A stretch of DNA of 40,204 bases from Planctomycetota bacterium (GCA_019636275.1 JAHBXY010000079.1:1-40204), one strand, 5' to 3'. Counted from the first letter of the stretch, positions 15,873-25,721 are shown. Program-made: numbers and translations. The notes: generated by a model from the sequence alone, not told the origin.

Positions 15873-18800
15873 ATGCTGACCGAGGTCGACCCGCTGCTCA
15901 AGAACGTGCCCCCGCACAGCGTCGACGCCGAGCGCGCGATCCTGGGGGCGCTGCTGATCGACCCGAGCGCGATCGACGACGTGGCCGTGCTCGTGCATCC
16001 GGAGCACTTCTACAAGCCGTCGCACACGGTGATCTACTCGACGATCCTGGACCTGTGGCGGGCCGACAAGCCGGTCGACGTCGTGCTCCTCAACGAGGAG
16101 ATGGCCACGCGCAACGTCCTCGAGCAGGTGGGCGGCACGGCCGCGCTGGCCGAGCTGACCGAGGCGGTGCCCACGTCGGCCAACGCGCCCTACTACGCCA
16201 AGATCGTGCGCGACCACGCGGCGCGGCGCGACCTGATCCGCGTCACGGCCGAGGTGCAGAAGGACGCGTTCGACACGTCGGCCCCGACCGAGGAGCTCCT
16301 CGACCGCACGGAGAAGCGGCTGTTCGAGGTCACGCAGCAGCGGATCCGCTCCGAGGCGGTGCCGGTCGCGACGGTCGTCGAGGAGGCGTTCCGGCGCCTG
16401 AAGGCGATCAAGGACGGCCAGGGCGTCAGCGGGCTGCCGACGGGCTTCGTGGACGTCGACGAGCTGACGCAGGGGTTCCAGCCGGGCGAGATGACGATCC
16501 TGGCCGCGCGCCCGTCGATGGGGAAGTGCGTCGCCTGGGACACCGAGGTCGTCCTGGGCGACGGCAGCGTCGTCACGATCGAGGAGGTCCACCGCGCCCG
16601 GCGCGGCGAGACCCTGCTCACGCTCGACGAGGCGCTGAAGCTCCGGCTGACCACGCCGTCCGTCTACGTCGACGACGGCGTCAAGCCGGTGTTCCGGGTG
16701 ACGACGCGGCTGGGGCGGACCGTCGAGACGACGGCGAGCCACCCCTTCCTCACGGTCGAGGGCTGGCGACCGCTGGCCGAGCTGAGCGTCGGCGTGCAAA
16801 TCGCCGTGCCGCGGGTCCTGCCGGTGTTCGGCGCCGAGCGCCTGCGCCCGTGCGAGGTGAAGCTCCTGGCCTACCTGATCGGGGACGGCGGGCTGACGAG
16901 CCGTTGCCCGCACTTCACGAACACCCGGCCGGACGTCGCGGCGGAGTTCCTGGAGGCGGTGGCGGAGTTCGGCGGCCTGGTCGCGCGGAGGACGAGCCTC
17001 ACGGACGAGCGCGCGCCCTCCTGGCGGATCTCGGCCGATCCGGGCGCGCGCGGCGCCGCGCGGGGGGCGTTCGCGGCGCGGCTGGAGGAGGCCCTCGAGG
17101 CCAGGGGCAGGGGGGCGCGGCGCGCCGTGGCGAGGGCCCTGGGCGTCTCGCCCGCGACGGTCACCCACTGGTGCCGGGGGGCCACGGCGCCTGACCAGGC
17201 CACCCTCGAGCGCCTCGCCGAGGCGCTCGGGACGACGTGGCAGGCGCTGGCGCCCGGCGGCGCGGACGCCCTGCGGCGGGGGGCGCAGAGCCCGCTGACC
17301 CGGTGGCTCGCCGCGCTCGGCCTCATGGGCAAGGGCGCGGCGGAGAAGTTCGTCCCGGCCGTCGTGTTCCGCCTCGAGCGGCCGCTGGTGGCGCTGTTCC
17401 TGAACCGCCTGTTCACGACCGACGGCTGGGTGACGGTGCTGCGCACCGGCCAGGTGCAGGTGGGCTACGCGAGCGTCAGCGAGCGGCTCGCGCGGCAGGT
17501 GCAGCACCTGCTCCTGCGCTTCGGCGTGGTCGCCAAGGTCCGGCGGCGCGAGGTGCTCTACCGGGGGGAGCGTCGGCCGAGCTGGCAGCTCGACGTGACC
17601 GACGCGGCCTCGCTGCGCGCGTTCGTCGCCGAGATCGGCGTGTTCGGCAAGGCGCACTCGGTCGAGCGGGCCCGGCAGGCGCTCGCGGCGGGCCCCGGCC
17701 GGAGCGACACGGTCCCCGTCGAGGTGTGGGCGCGGCTGGAGCGGGCACGGGGCGGCGAGGCGTGGGCGAGCCTCGGCCGCCGCGCGGGGCTGGCGGGCGC
17801 CTCGAACCTGCACGTGGGCGCGCGCGCGCCGTCACGCGAGCGGCTCGAGGCGCTCGGGACGGCGCTCGCCGAGCCGGCGCTCGTCGACCTCGCCCGGAGC
17901 GACGTCCTCTGGGACGAGGTCGTGTCGATCGAGGCCACGGGCACGAAGCAGGTCTACGACCTGACGATCCCGGAGACGCACAACTTCGTGGCCGGCGACG
18001 TGTGCGTGCACAACACGAGCTTCTGCCTGAACATCCTCAGGAACATCACGGTCTATCAGGGCCGCCCGGCGGTGTTCTTCTCGCTGGAGATGCCGCGCCT
18101 GCAGGTCACGTCGAACATCCTCTGCAGCCTGGCGAAGATCGACGGCCACCGCCTGCGCGGCGGCTACCTGACGCGCGATGAGGAGCGGAGCTTCCTCGAC
18201 GCGGCCGAGATCCTGGCGCCGGCGCCGCTGTTCATCGACGACACGCCGGGCCTGTCGACCATGGAGCTGCGGGCCAAGGTGCGCCGCCTCAAGGCGCAGC
18301 ACGACATCGGCTTCGTCGTGATCGACTACCTGCAGCTCATGTCGGGCTCCGACCGCTCGGCGCAGGAGAGCCGCCAGCAGGAGGTGTCGGAGATCTCGCG
18401 CATGATCAAGGCGCTCGCGCGCGAGCTGCACATCCCGATCATGGCCCTCGCGCAGCTCTCGCGAAAGGTGGAGGAGCGCAAGGACCACAAGCCGATGATG
18501 AGCGACCTGCGCGAGTCGGGCTGCCTCGCGGGCGACACGCTGGTGACGCTCGCCGACACCGGCCGTCGCGTCCCGATCCGTGACCTCGAGGGCCGGGCGG
18601 GGTTCGAGGTGTGGGCGCTGAATCAGACGACCTATCGGCTGGAGCGCGCCCCGGTGTCGGCGGCGTTCTGCACGGGCGTGAAGCCGGTGTTCAGGCTGAC
18701 CACGCGGCAGGGCCGATCGATCCGGGCCACGGCGAACCACCGCTTCTTCACGGTGAGCGGCTGGCGGCGGCTGGACGAGCTCGCGCCGGGGGAGCGGATC

Positions 18801-19220
18801 GCGACCCCGCGCGAGCTCGTCCCCGGCCCCGGCGTGTCCCGGCAGAACCTGGGACGCGAGCGCGCGGCGCGCGTCGCGCAGGTGCTCGAGCTCGAGCCGC
18901 TGGCGGCGCTCGCGACCAGCCAGGTCTACTGGGACGAGGTCGTGTCCATCGAGCCCGACGGCGAGGAGCGGGTCTATGACCTGACGGTCCCCGACCTCCA
19001 TTGCTTCGTGGCCAATGACGTCGTCGTCCACAACTCGATCGAGCAGGACGCCGACCTGATCATGCTCCTCTTCCGGCCCGAGTACTACGATCCGGGGAAC
19101 GAGGAGCTGAAGAACAAGGCCGAGGTCATCGTGGCCAAGAACCGCAACGGCCCGGTCGGCGAGGTGAAGATGGCGTTCTTCAACAGCCACATGCGCTTCG
19201 AGTCGCTGACGCGGATGTGA
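15873..19220 (+). CDS. dnaB: Replicative DNA helicase DnaB with two inteins
   Basis: A 1115-aa precursor. Removing two inteins leaves 448 aa, the usual DnaB size. DnaB is the hexameric fork helicase that unwinds DNA using ATP and recruits primase. The N-terminal domain begins NVPPHSVDAERAILGALLID. The RecA-like domain starts GLPTGFVDVDELTQGFQPGE; its Walker A reads ARPSMGK, then intein 1 (219-714), then TSFCLN. It continues FFSLEM and VVIDYLQLMSG (Walker B), then DLRESG, intein 2 (884-1054), and SIEQDADLIMLLFRPEYY. ATG at 15873 has GGAG eight bases upstream; the in-frame ATG at 15831 lacks one. Both inteins must splice to give a working P-loop. Confidence 0.97.
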   Translation: MLTEVDPLLKNVPPHSVDAERAILGALLIDPSAIDDVAVLVHPEHFYKPSHTVIYSTILDLWRADKPVDVVLLNEEMATRNVLEQVGGTAALAELTEAVPTSANAPYYAKIVRDHAARRDLIRVTAEVQKDAFDTSAPTEELLDRTEKRLFEVTQQRIRSEAVPVATVVEEAFRRLKAIKDGQGVSGLPTGFVDVDELTQGFQPGEMTILAARPSMGKCVAWDTEVVLGDGSVVTIEEVHRARRGETLLTLDEALKLRLTTPSVYVDDGVKPVFRVTTRLGRTVETTASHPFLTVEGWRPLAELSVGVQIAVPRVLPVFGAERLRPCEVKLLAYLIGDGGLTSRCPHFTNTRPDVAAEFLEAVAEFGGLVARRTSLTDERAPSWRISADPGARGAARGAFAARLEEALEARGRGARRAVARALGVSPATVTHWCRGATAPDQATLERLAEALGTTWQALAPGGADALRRGAQSPLTRWLAALGLMGKGAAEKFVPAVVFRLERPLVALFLNRLFTTDGWVTVLRTGQVQVGYASVSERLARQVQHLLLRFGVVAKVRRREVLYRGERRPSWQLDVTDAASLRAFVAEIGVFGKAHSVERARQALAAGPGRSDTVPVEVWARLERARGGEAWASLGRRAGLAGASNLHVGARAPSRERLEALGTALAEPALVDLARSDVLWDEVVSIEATGTKQVYDLTIPETHNFVAGDVCVHNTSFCLNILRNITVYQGRPAVFFSLEMPRLQVTSNILCSLAKIDGHRLRGGYLTRDEERSFLDAAEILAPAPLFIDDTPGLSTMELRAKVRRLKAQHDIGFVVIDYLQLMSGSDRSAQESRQQEVSEISRMIKALARELHIPIMALAQLSRKVEERKDHKPMMSDLRESGCLAGDTLVTLADTGRRVPIRDLEGRAGFEVWALNQTTYRLERAPVSAAFCTGVKPVFRLTTRQGRSIRATANHRFFTVSGWRRLDELAPGERIATPRELVPGPGVSRQNLGRERAARVAQVLELEPLAALATSQVYWDEVVSIEPDGEERVYDLTVPDLHCFVANDVVVHNSIEQDADLIMLLFRPEYYDPGNEELKNKAEVIVAKNRNGPVGEVKMAFFNSHMRFESLTRM
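16527..18014 (+). other. Intein 1 in the DnaB P-loop, with LAGLIDADG endonuclease
   Basis: 496 aa, inserted between Lys and Thr of Walker A (GK/T). It starts with Cys (CVAWDTEVVLGDGS), has a TxxH block (TASHPFLTVEGWRPL) and ends VYDLTIPETHNFV..VCVHN, with Thr as the next extein residue. These are the splicing motifs of an active class 1 intein. Two dodecapeptide motifs (LLAYLIGDGGLT, LFLNRLFTTDGWV) mark a LAGLIDADG homing endonuclease. An HTH-like segment (RAVARALGVSPATVTHWCRG, near precursor residues 400-460) and a second one (SLGRRAGLAG, NLHVGARAPSR) lie inside. Confidence 0.95.
18522..19034 (+). other. Intein 2 in DnaB, natural mini-intein
   Basis: 171 aa between DLRESG and SIEQD, the same site as the Synechocystis DnaB intein. 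It begins CLAGDTLVTLADTGRRVPIR, has block B (TANHRFFTVSGWRRL) and ends VYDLTVPDLHCFVANDVVVHN before Ser. No LAGLIDADG motif is present; a short linker (about 45 residues) replaces the endonuclease. All splicing residues (Cys1, TxxH, His-Asn, Ser+1) are in place, so it should splice but not home. Confidence 0.95.
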
Positions 19221-20939
19221 CCGCGGTCGCCGCTCGAAAGGCGACGACGACGATGGAGGGCACGAAAGGACGTCCTTCGTCGACCCTCGTTGCCTCCGCG
19301 TCCCGCGCGAGTCCACGGTGGACGTCGATCACGACGACCGGGCGAGCGCCGTGATCGTCACGGGCCCCTGCGTCACCGGTCGCCGCGGGCCGCCTGGATC
19401 TTCGCCGCCAGGTCGTCGTACTCGCGCGGGTACGGCCCGGCGAGCGTGCGGCCGGTCGCGACCGCCGCGAGGGCCTCGTCGTGGCGTCCGAGCGCGAGCA
19501 GGACGGAGGCCGCCTGGAGGGCCCACCAGCCGTTGGGCCAGGGCGGGAGCCCCGCGCTGGCGTAGAGCGCCGCCCCCTCCTCGAGGTCGGCGTGCGCCAG
19601 CGCCGGCGCGCCCTCCGCGAGCAGGAGGCCCGCGCGCCAGAAGAGCGTGTCGGCGAGCTGCTCGGGCGAGAGCGCGCGGCACAGCGCGACGGCCTCGTCC
19701 ATGAACGGGTGCGCCTCGGCGCCGCGGCCCATCGCGAGCAGCGTGTGCGCCCGGGCCAGGAGGACGTGATAGCGGGCCGGGGCCGCGGGCCAGCGGGTGA
19801 GCGCCTCCTCCTCCGCCTCCCAGGCCACCGGGGCCAGCGCGGGCGCGCCGCGCGTGACGTGCGAGAAGTTGCGGTAGGCGTTGAGCGCCCGGGTCGGGTC
19901 GTCGCGGGCGGCCTGGAGCTCCTGCCGCAGCCGCGCCCACGGGGCCGAGAGGTCCGCGGCCGGGTCGGCGAGGCGCAAGTCGACGTCGAGCAGGGGGTCG
20001 AACGGCAGGCGCGCGCGGCGCATCCACGAGGCGACCTGGAAGCGGACCGGCGGGGGGCAATCGTCGCGCTGACACAGGCGCACGACGACGCGCATGTAGT
20101 CGGCGGGGGTGACGGCGAGCGCGGGGTCGCACTCGGCCGCCAGCTCGAGCAGCCGGTGCGCGGCGCGGCCGGCCTCGGCGGACGGCGCGAGCCGCCGGCC
20201 GCGCTCGCCGGCCATGCGCCCGAGGATGGCGAACCCGGCCTCGAGCGCGAGCGCGCCGAGTCGCCGCACGTCGCCGCGCGCGCGGTCGGCCCCGAGCTGG
20301 GCCAGCGCCGCGCGCGCGTCGGCGAGGGCGCGCTCCGCGTCGCTCGACCCGAGCGCGTCGCGCGCCAGGAGGGTGCGCGTCGCGCGCTGCAGGTGAGCGT
20401 CGGCCAGCGCCCGGACGAAGCCCTCGTCGACCGCGCCCCGGGCCAGGGCCGCCTGGTGCTCGCGGTGCGCCTCGGCCAGGCGCTCGTCGGCCAGCAGCAG
20501 GCGGGCGCGGAGCATGAGGCGCGGCCCCGTCGGCGCCCGGTCGATCGCCGCGTCGACCGCGGCCAGGGCGCGGGGCCGGTCGCCGGCGGCGGCGAGCGCC
20601 CGGGCGCGCGCCTCGTCGACGAGGTCGGGCGGGAAGGGGTGGGGCTCGCCGACGTCGCGCAGGGCGCCGACCGCCTCGGCCGGGCGCCCCTGCTCGACGA
20701 GCAGGAGCGCGTCCGCGAGCGCCACCGACGACGCGGCGGGGGTCAGCCCGCGAGCGGCCTCGACCTCGGCCCCGGCCTCCGGCAGCCGGCGTTCGACCAG
20801 GTGCCACGCGGCGAGCGCCACGTGCGCCTCGGCGCGGGCGACGACGACCGCGGCCGCGTCGGCGTCGGGGCCGGCGGTCGCCGCGCTCAGCGCGGTGACC
20901 AGCGCGTGCGCGCGGCGGCGGCGGCCGCCCCGTCGCCGG

Positions 20940-22049
<1,110 letters not shown>

Positions 22050-22187
22050 GCAGAGGGTGTACGCGGCCCGCGGTCGACGGGCAACGTGCCGTCTGGACCG
22101 GGAGGAGGGCGACGCCGGGCACCGAGGACTCCGAGGTCGCGCGAGGGGTGATTCGAGCCCTGCCCGCCCTCCGCCCGCGTAGAGATC

Positions 22188-22290
22188 GACCACGGAGGGC
22201 GCGGAGGGCGCGGAGAGGAAGCTCGAGGAGGAGGGCGAGCTCTCCTCCCACGATCGTCCTCCGTGTCCTTCCGCGTCCTCCGAGGTGAGT
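22188..22290. repeat. Imperfect inverted repeat with CGGAGG nonamer arms
   Basis: The left arm (about 22188-22218) is ACCACGGAGG followed by tandem CGGAGGGCG units. The right arm (about 22255-22286) is its approximate complement, with CCTCCG units. The middle holds a small hairpin (GGAGGAG / TCTCCTCC). It would fold into one long imperfect hairpin in front of the split kinase gene. No coding function is seen. Confidence 0.6.
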
Positions 22291-22325
22291 CCTCGGCGCG
22301 GTCCCGCCGGTCTGCGCGGTGAGTC

Positions 22326-22581
22326 GTCAAGAAGCAATGCCGAATGGTTAGCGGCCAACTCTCAGTCGAGTCTTCCGTTCCCGTTCCCGTTCCCGTTCCC
22401 GCACCTCCGAGGTCCTTGTTCATGCGAGTGAGCATGGAGACCACACGGAGGAGGAGGTCTCGAACAGCGCTCGTGGTCGAAGTTCATGTGGCCCCAACAA
22501 CCGGGAACGGGAACGGGAACGGGAAGGGGAACGGGTCGACGCAGCAGTTGACGCGCTAACCATTCGGCATTGCGTCAAGAA
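22326..22581. repeat. 8-bp target-site duplication around copy 2
   Basis: GTCAAGAA at 22326-22333 and again at 22574-22581, in direct orientation and immediately outside the 20-bp inverted ends of the element between them. This is the signature of a transposition-like insertion. Confidence 0.75.
22334..22573. mobile_element. Hexamer-armed inverted-repeat element, copy 2 (MITE-like)
   Basis: A 240-bp element with perfect 20-bp inverted ends (GCAATGCCGAATGGTTAGCG at 22334-22353 and its complement at 22554-22573). Inside the ends lie four GTTCCC units on the left (22377-22401) and five GGGAAC-type units on the right (22502-22535, one variant GGGAAG), able to pair with each other. The central 100 bp matches copy 1 closely. 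No transposase is encoded, so it would need one in trans. On the minus strand both copies read RDLLLRVVSMLTRM before the hexamer-coded Gly-Thr run, reminiscent of the C-terminus of four-helix-bundle proteins. Confidence 0.8.
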
Positions 22582-22585
22582 GTGT

Positions 22586-22637
22586 GAAGTCACCTGCGCG
22601 TCCCCGCGGGTGACTTCCTGCTCACGGCGGCTACACT
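22586..22637 (+). promoter_or_regulatory. bamA promoter with overlapping inverted repeat
   Basis: GAAGTCACC (22586-22594) and GGTGACTTC (22609-22617) form a perfect 9-bp inverted repeat. Its right half covers a -35-like GTGACT (22610-22615), 16 bases before TACACT (22632-22637). The ATG at 22649 is only 11 bases after the -10, so the leader would be very short. The repeat could be an operator or an RNA hairpin. Confidence 0.4.
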
Positions 22638-22648
22638 CCTCCCCCGTC

Positions 22649-25078
22649 ATGGGACCCGCCGACCCAGCCAGACCTCCCGCGCGGCACACCGGCCTCCTGG
22701 CGCTCGCCCTGGCGCTCGGCGCGCTGCTCGCGGCCGCCGCGCCGGCCAGCGCGCAGGACTGGGCCTGGGCCGAGGGGCGGGTCGTGTCGGGGGTCCACTT
22801 CGAGGGGCTGAACCTGCTCCACCCCTCGGAGGCCCGGGCCATGATCTCGACCCGGGAGCGCGAGCCGTTCTCGTCGGAGACGCTGGCCGCCGACCTGGCG
22901 CGGCTGTATCGCTCCGGCCGCTTCGGCTCGCCGGGGCCCGGGATCCCGCCGGTCGAGGTCACGGTGCGGCCCGACCGCGACGGCACGGGCGTGATCGTCG
23001 AGTTCACCGTCCACGAGAGCCCGCGCGTCGTGCGCGTGCTCGTGCAGGGGGCGCGGGGGGTCAGCGACGGCGAGATCGAGGAGGCGGTCCGCACCAAGGC
23101 GGGCGACCTGCTCGACCCGTTCCGCCTCGAGCGCGACGCGCGGGCCCTGCGCGACCTGCTCCAGGGCGCCGGGTTCCTCATGGCCGAGGTGCGGCACCGC
23201 GTCGACCCGCGCGACGAGGGCGAGGGCGTGGACGTGATCTTCGACGTCCGGCCCGGCCCCAAGGTCCACGTCGAGGCGATCAAGTTCGTCGGCGCCCGCC
23301 AGCTCGACCCGAGCGACATCCTGGGCGCGACCGGCCCCGACGCGATCGAGACCAAGGAGCGCCAGCTCTTCGGCTTCAAGGAGAAGGGGATCTACCGCCC
23401 CGAGGCGTTCCGGCGCGACCTGGACCGGATCGCCCGCTGGTACCGCTCGCAGGGCTTCCTCGACGCGCAGGTCTACCTGCTCGAGGAGCGCTTCTCGACC
23501 GACGGCGAGGACCTCACGCTCGTCGTCGGCGTCGAGGAGGGGCAGCGGTACCACATCCGGCAGGTCACGGTCGTCGGCAACACCGTGATCTCCGAGGAGC
23601 GGATCCTGCGCGACATCCCGGCCCGCCCGGGGCGGCCGTTCCTGGGCGACGACCTGGTCGGCTCGGTGCAGCGCATCCGGCACCTCTACGGGCAGCGGGC
23701 CTACATCCACGCCGACGTCGACCTCGACCGGCGCTACGACCCCGAGCGGCACCTGATCGACGTCGTGTTCCGCATCAGCGAGGGGCCGAAGGTGCGCATC
23801 GACGCCGTGCGCGTCGAGGGCAACGACAAGACGCGCGAGGACGTGATCCGGCGCGAGCTCTCCTTCTACCCGGGCGAGTACTTCGACGCCGACGAGGTCG
23901 AGGCGAGCATCAACCGCCTGGGGCGCCTCCGCTACTTCGAGGACGTGCGGGTCGACTTCGAGCCCGGGTCGGAGCCCGGGCGCGAGGACGTCGTCCTGCG
24001 CGTGCGCGAGGCGCGGACCGGCTCGATCATCGTCGGCGGCGGCGTGTCGACGGCGGCCGGGTTCTTCGGCAACATCGCCCTGACCCAGCGCAACTTCGAC
24101 ATCCTCGACTTCCCCCGCTCGTGGCGCGACTTCTTCGAGGGGCGCGCGTTCACGGGCGCGGGGCAGCAGTTCTCGATCTCGCTCCAGCCCGGCCGCGAGC
24201 GCTCGGCCTACAGCGTCGAGTTCGTCGAGCCCTGGCTGTTCGGCTACCCCGTGATCCTGGGCCTCGAGGCGGCCGCGCGCGACCGGCAGCGCGAGGACTG
24301 GCTCGAGACGCGCCGCGGCGGCCGCGTGACCCTGGGCTACCGGTTCACGCAGGACCTGATCTTCCGCGCCACCTATCGCTTCGAGCGCGTGCGCGTGTCG
24401 GACATCGACTTCGGCGCCCCGCCCGACGTGATCGCGTCCGCCGGGACGAACTACGTGGCGAGCATCCGCTGGAGCCTGGGCTACGACCAGAACATCATCG
24501 ACCGCAACTTCGTCCTCTACGGCGGCTACGCGGGGAACGTCTACTACGAGCTGGCCTCGAAGGCGCTCGGCGGCGACTACTCGTTCCACCGCGCCGGCGC
24601 CGCCGCCAACTGGCAGCGGCTGCTCGTCGCCTGGCCGGGCGAGCACAAGTGGGTGCTCGCCCTGCGCGCCGACGTCGGCTGGCAGCAGACGCTCGACGGC
24701 GACCCGATCCCGATCTTCGAGCGCTTCTTCGCCGGCGGCCCGAACTCGCTCCGCGGCTTCCGCTTCCGCACCGTGTCGCCCAAGCAGGGGCGCCGCCCCG
24801 TGGGCGGCGACTTCATGGCCCTCCTCGGCGCCGAGGTCTCCTTCCCGCTCGCGCTCGACATCCTCCGCGGCGTCGTCTTCGTCGACGCGGGCGGGGCCAC
24901 GTCGCGCCTGAGCCTCTTCGACGACGACGACAACTTCCGCGTCGCCGCCGGCTTCGGCTTCCGCCTGCGCGTGCCCGTCTTCCCGGCGCCCGTGGCCCTC
25001 GACTTCGCCTGGCCGATCCTGCGCCGCCGCGACGACGACCCGCAGGTGTTCTCGTTCTCTGTCGGCTTCGGCTTCTAA
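22649..25078 (+). CDS. bamA: Outer-membrane protein assembly factor BamA
   Basis: An 809-aa Omp85 protein that inserts beta-barrels into the outer membrane. A signal peptide with hydrophobic core LLALALALGALLAAAAPASA is followed by several POTRA repeats (about 40-435; for example VEGNDKTREDVIRRELSFYPGE). The C-terminal barrel carries the lid-lock motif as LRGFR and ends in aromatic Phe (SFSVGFGF), the usual barrel end. ATG at 22649 was chosen because the signal peptide follows; no ribosome site is present, consistent with a near-leaderless transcript. skp and lpxC-fabZ follow on the same strand after a PilZ gene on the opposite strand, an envelope-biogenesis cluster. Confidence 0.95.
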   Translation: MGPADPARPPARHTGLLALALALGALLAAAAPASAQDWAWAEGRVVSGVHFEGLNLLHPSEARAMISTREREPFSSETLAADLARLYRSGRFGSPGPGIPPVEVTVRPDRDGTGVIVEFTVHESPRVVRVLVQGARGVSDGEIEEAVRTKAGDLLDPFRLERDARALRDLLQGAGFLMAEVRHRVDPRDEGEGVDVIFDVRPGPKVHVEAIKFVGARQLDPSDILGATGPDAIETKERQLFGFKEKGIYRPEAFRRDLDRIARWYRSQGFLDAQVYLLEERFSTDGEDLTLVVGVEEGQRYHIRQVTVVGNTVISEERILRDIPARPGRPFLGDDLVGSVQRIRHLYGQRAYIHADVDLDRRYDPERHLIDVVFRISEGPKVRIDAVRVEGNDKTREDVIRRELSFYPGEYFDADEVEASINRLGRLRYFEDVRVDFEPGSEPGREDVVLRVREARTGSIIVGGGVSTAAGFFGNIALTQRNFDILDFPRSWRDFFEGRAFTGAGQQFSISLQPGRERSAYSVEFVEPWLFGYPVILGLEAAARDRQREDWLETRRGGRVTLGYRFTQDLIFRATYRFERVRVSDIDFGAPPDVIASAGTNYVASIRWSLGYDQNIIDRNFVLYGGYAGNVYYELASKALGGDYSFHRAGAAANWQRLLVAWPGEHKWVLALRADVGWQQTLDGDPIPIFERFFAGGPNSLRGFRFRTVSPKQGRRPVGGDFMALLGAEVSFPLALDILRGVVFVDAGGATSRLSLFDDDDNFRVAAGFGFRLRVPVFPAPVALDFAWPILRRRDDDPQVFSFSVGFGF

Positions 25079-25101
25079 GTGTGACCGACGGCCGCGGCCG
25101 C

Positions 25102-25128
25102 GGGCTGACCGTGACGCGTCGTCAGCCC
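25102..25128. terminator. Hairpin between convergent bamA and PilZ genes
   Basis: GGGCTGAC (25102-25109) and GTCAGCCC (25121-25128) are perfect inverted arms. The right arm overlaps the PilZ stop codon. There is no T tract, so this is a weak call for a bidirectional terminator. Confidence 0.4.
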
Positions 25129-25472
25129 CGCCGCGCCTCCCGGGCGTGCAGGAACTCGGCGATCTTCCGCGCGGTCGCGTCGTCGAGCTCGACGAACTCG
25201 AGGCCGAGGAGCCACGCGCCCTCGTCGCCGGCCCCCGCGTGCCGCACCTCGGCCTCGGCCGAGACGAGGGCTTCGTGCAGCGCGAGGTCCACCTGCACGC
25301 GCGCGCCGGAGGCGACCTCGTGCGGCACCTCGACGCGCGCGCCGCCCGGCGACAGGTCCAGCGTGCGCCCGAGGAGCTGCTCGGTCCGGAGCCCCTCCTG
25401 GTTGACGGGGGAGACGTTGACGAGCTGGTACGTGCGCGCGCGGGGCTCGCGCCGCCGCTCGACCCGGATCAC
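25122..25472 (-). CDS. PilZ-domain protein
   Basis: A 116-aa single-domain protein. The N-terminal RRREPR and the later DLSPGGARVEV match the two PilZ c-di-GMP contact motifs (RxxxR and D/NxSxxG), so it probably binds c-di-GMP and acts as a small effector; the target is unknown. The start is GTG at 25472, or TTG one codon earlier; GGAGG lies 6-9 bases upstream. It is convergent with bamA and divergent from skp. Confidence 0.8.
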   Translation of the reverse strand: MIRVERRREPRARTYQLVNVSPVNQEGLRTEQLLGRTLDLSPGGARVEVPHEVASGARVQVDLALHEALVSAEAEVRHAGAGDEGAWLLGLEFVELDDATARKIAEFLHAREARRG

Positions 25473-25666
25473 CAAGGGAGACCTCCATGACCCCGGCTCG
25501 GGGGCTCGCCCCCGCGCGTGCGACCCCCGTGCCGGTCGGAGCCCTCGCGGCCGCCGCGCGCGCCGGGACGCCCTCGCCGGCGCCGGGCCAGCGGTGACGC
25601 GCGGGCCCAGGCGCGCCCGGCGCGGGGGCTTGCGCGGGGCCGCCGGACGGGTCGGCCCCGGCTCGT

Positions 25667-25703
25667 CATAATGGCTGGTGGGGCTGCTGCTGGTTGGTAT
25701 AAC
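25667..25703 (+). promoter_or_regulatory. Two possible -10 boxes before skp
   Basis: CATAAT (25667-25672) and TATAAC (25698-25703) are the only AT-rich hexamers in the 249-base gap before skp. Neither has a good -35. TATAAC would give a leader of about 12 bases. Confidence 0.35.
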
Positions 25704-25721
25704 GGCGCCCCTGGAGGCCCC

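Noticed and set aside
19266..19277. Palindrome AAGGACGTCCTT after dnaB
   Set aside because: Only 12 bp, with no loop and no T tract; too short to call a terminator or operator.
22334..22573. Repeat element considered as a retron or group II intron fragment
   Set aside because: No reverse transcriptase, no domain V-like hairpin; an 8-bp duplication fits DNA transposition better.
22631..24646. Long minus-strand frame opposite bamA
   Set aside because: An antisense shadow; the plus strand encodes a clear BamA with signal peptide, POTRA repeats and barrel end.
25488..25598. 36-codon plus-strand frame after AGGGAG upstream of skp
   Set aside because: Composition is low-complexity Ala/Pro, the AGGGAG lies over the PilZ start on the other strand, and no family is recognisable.
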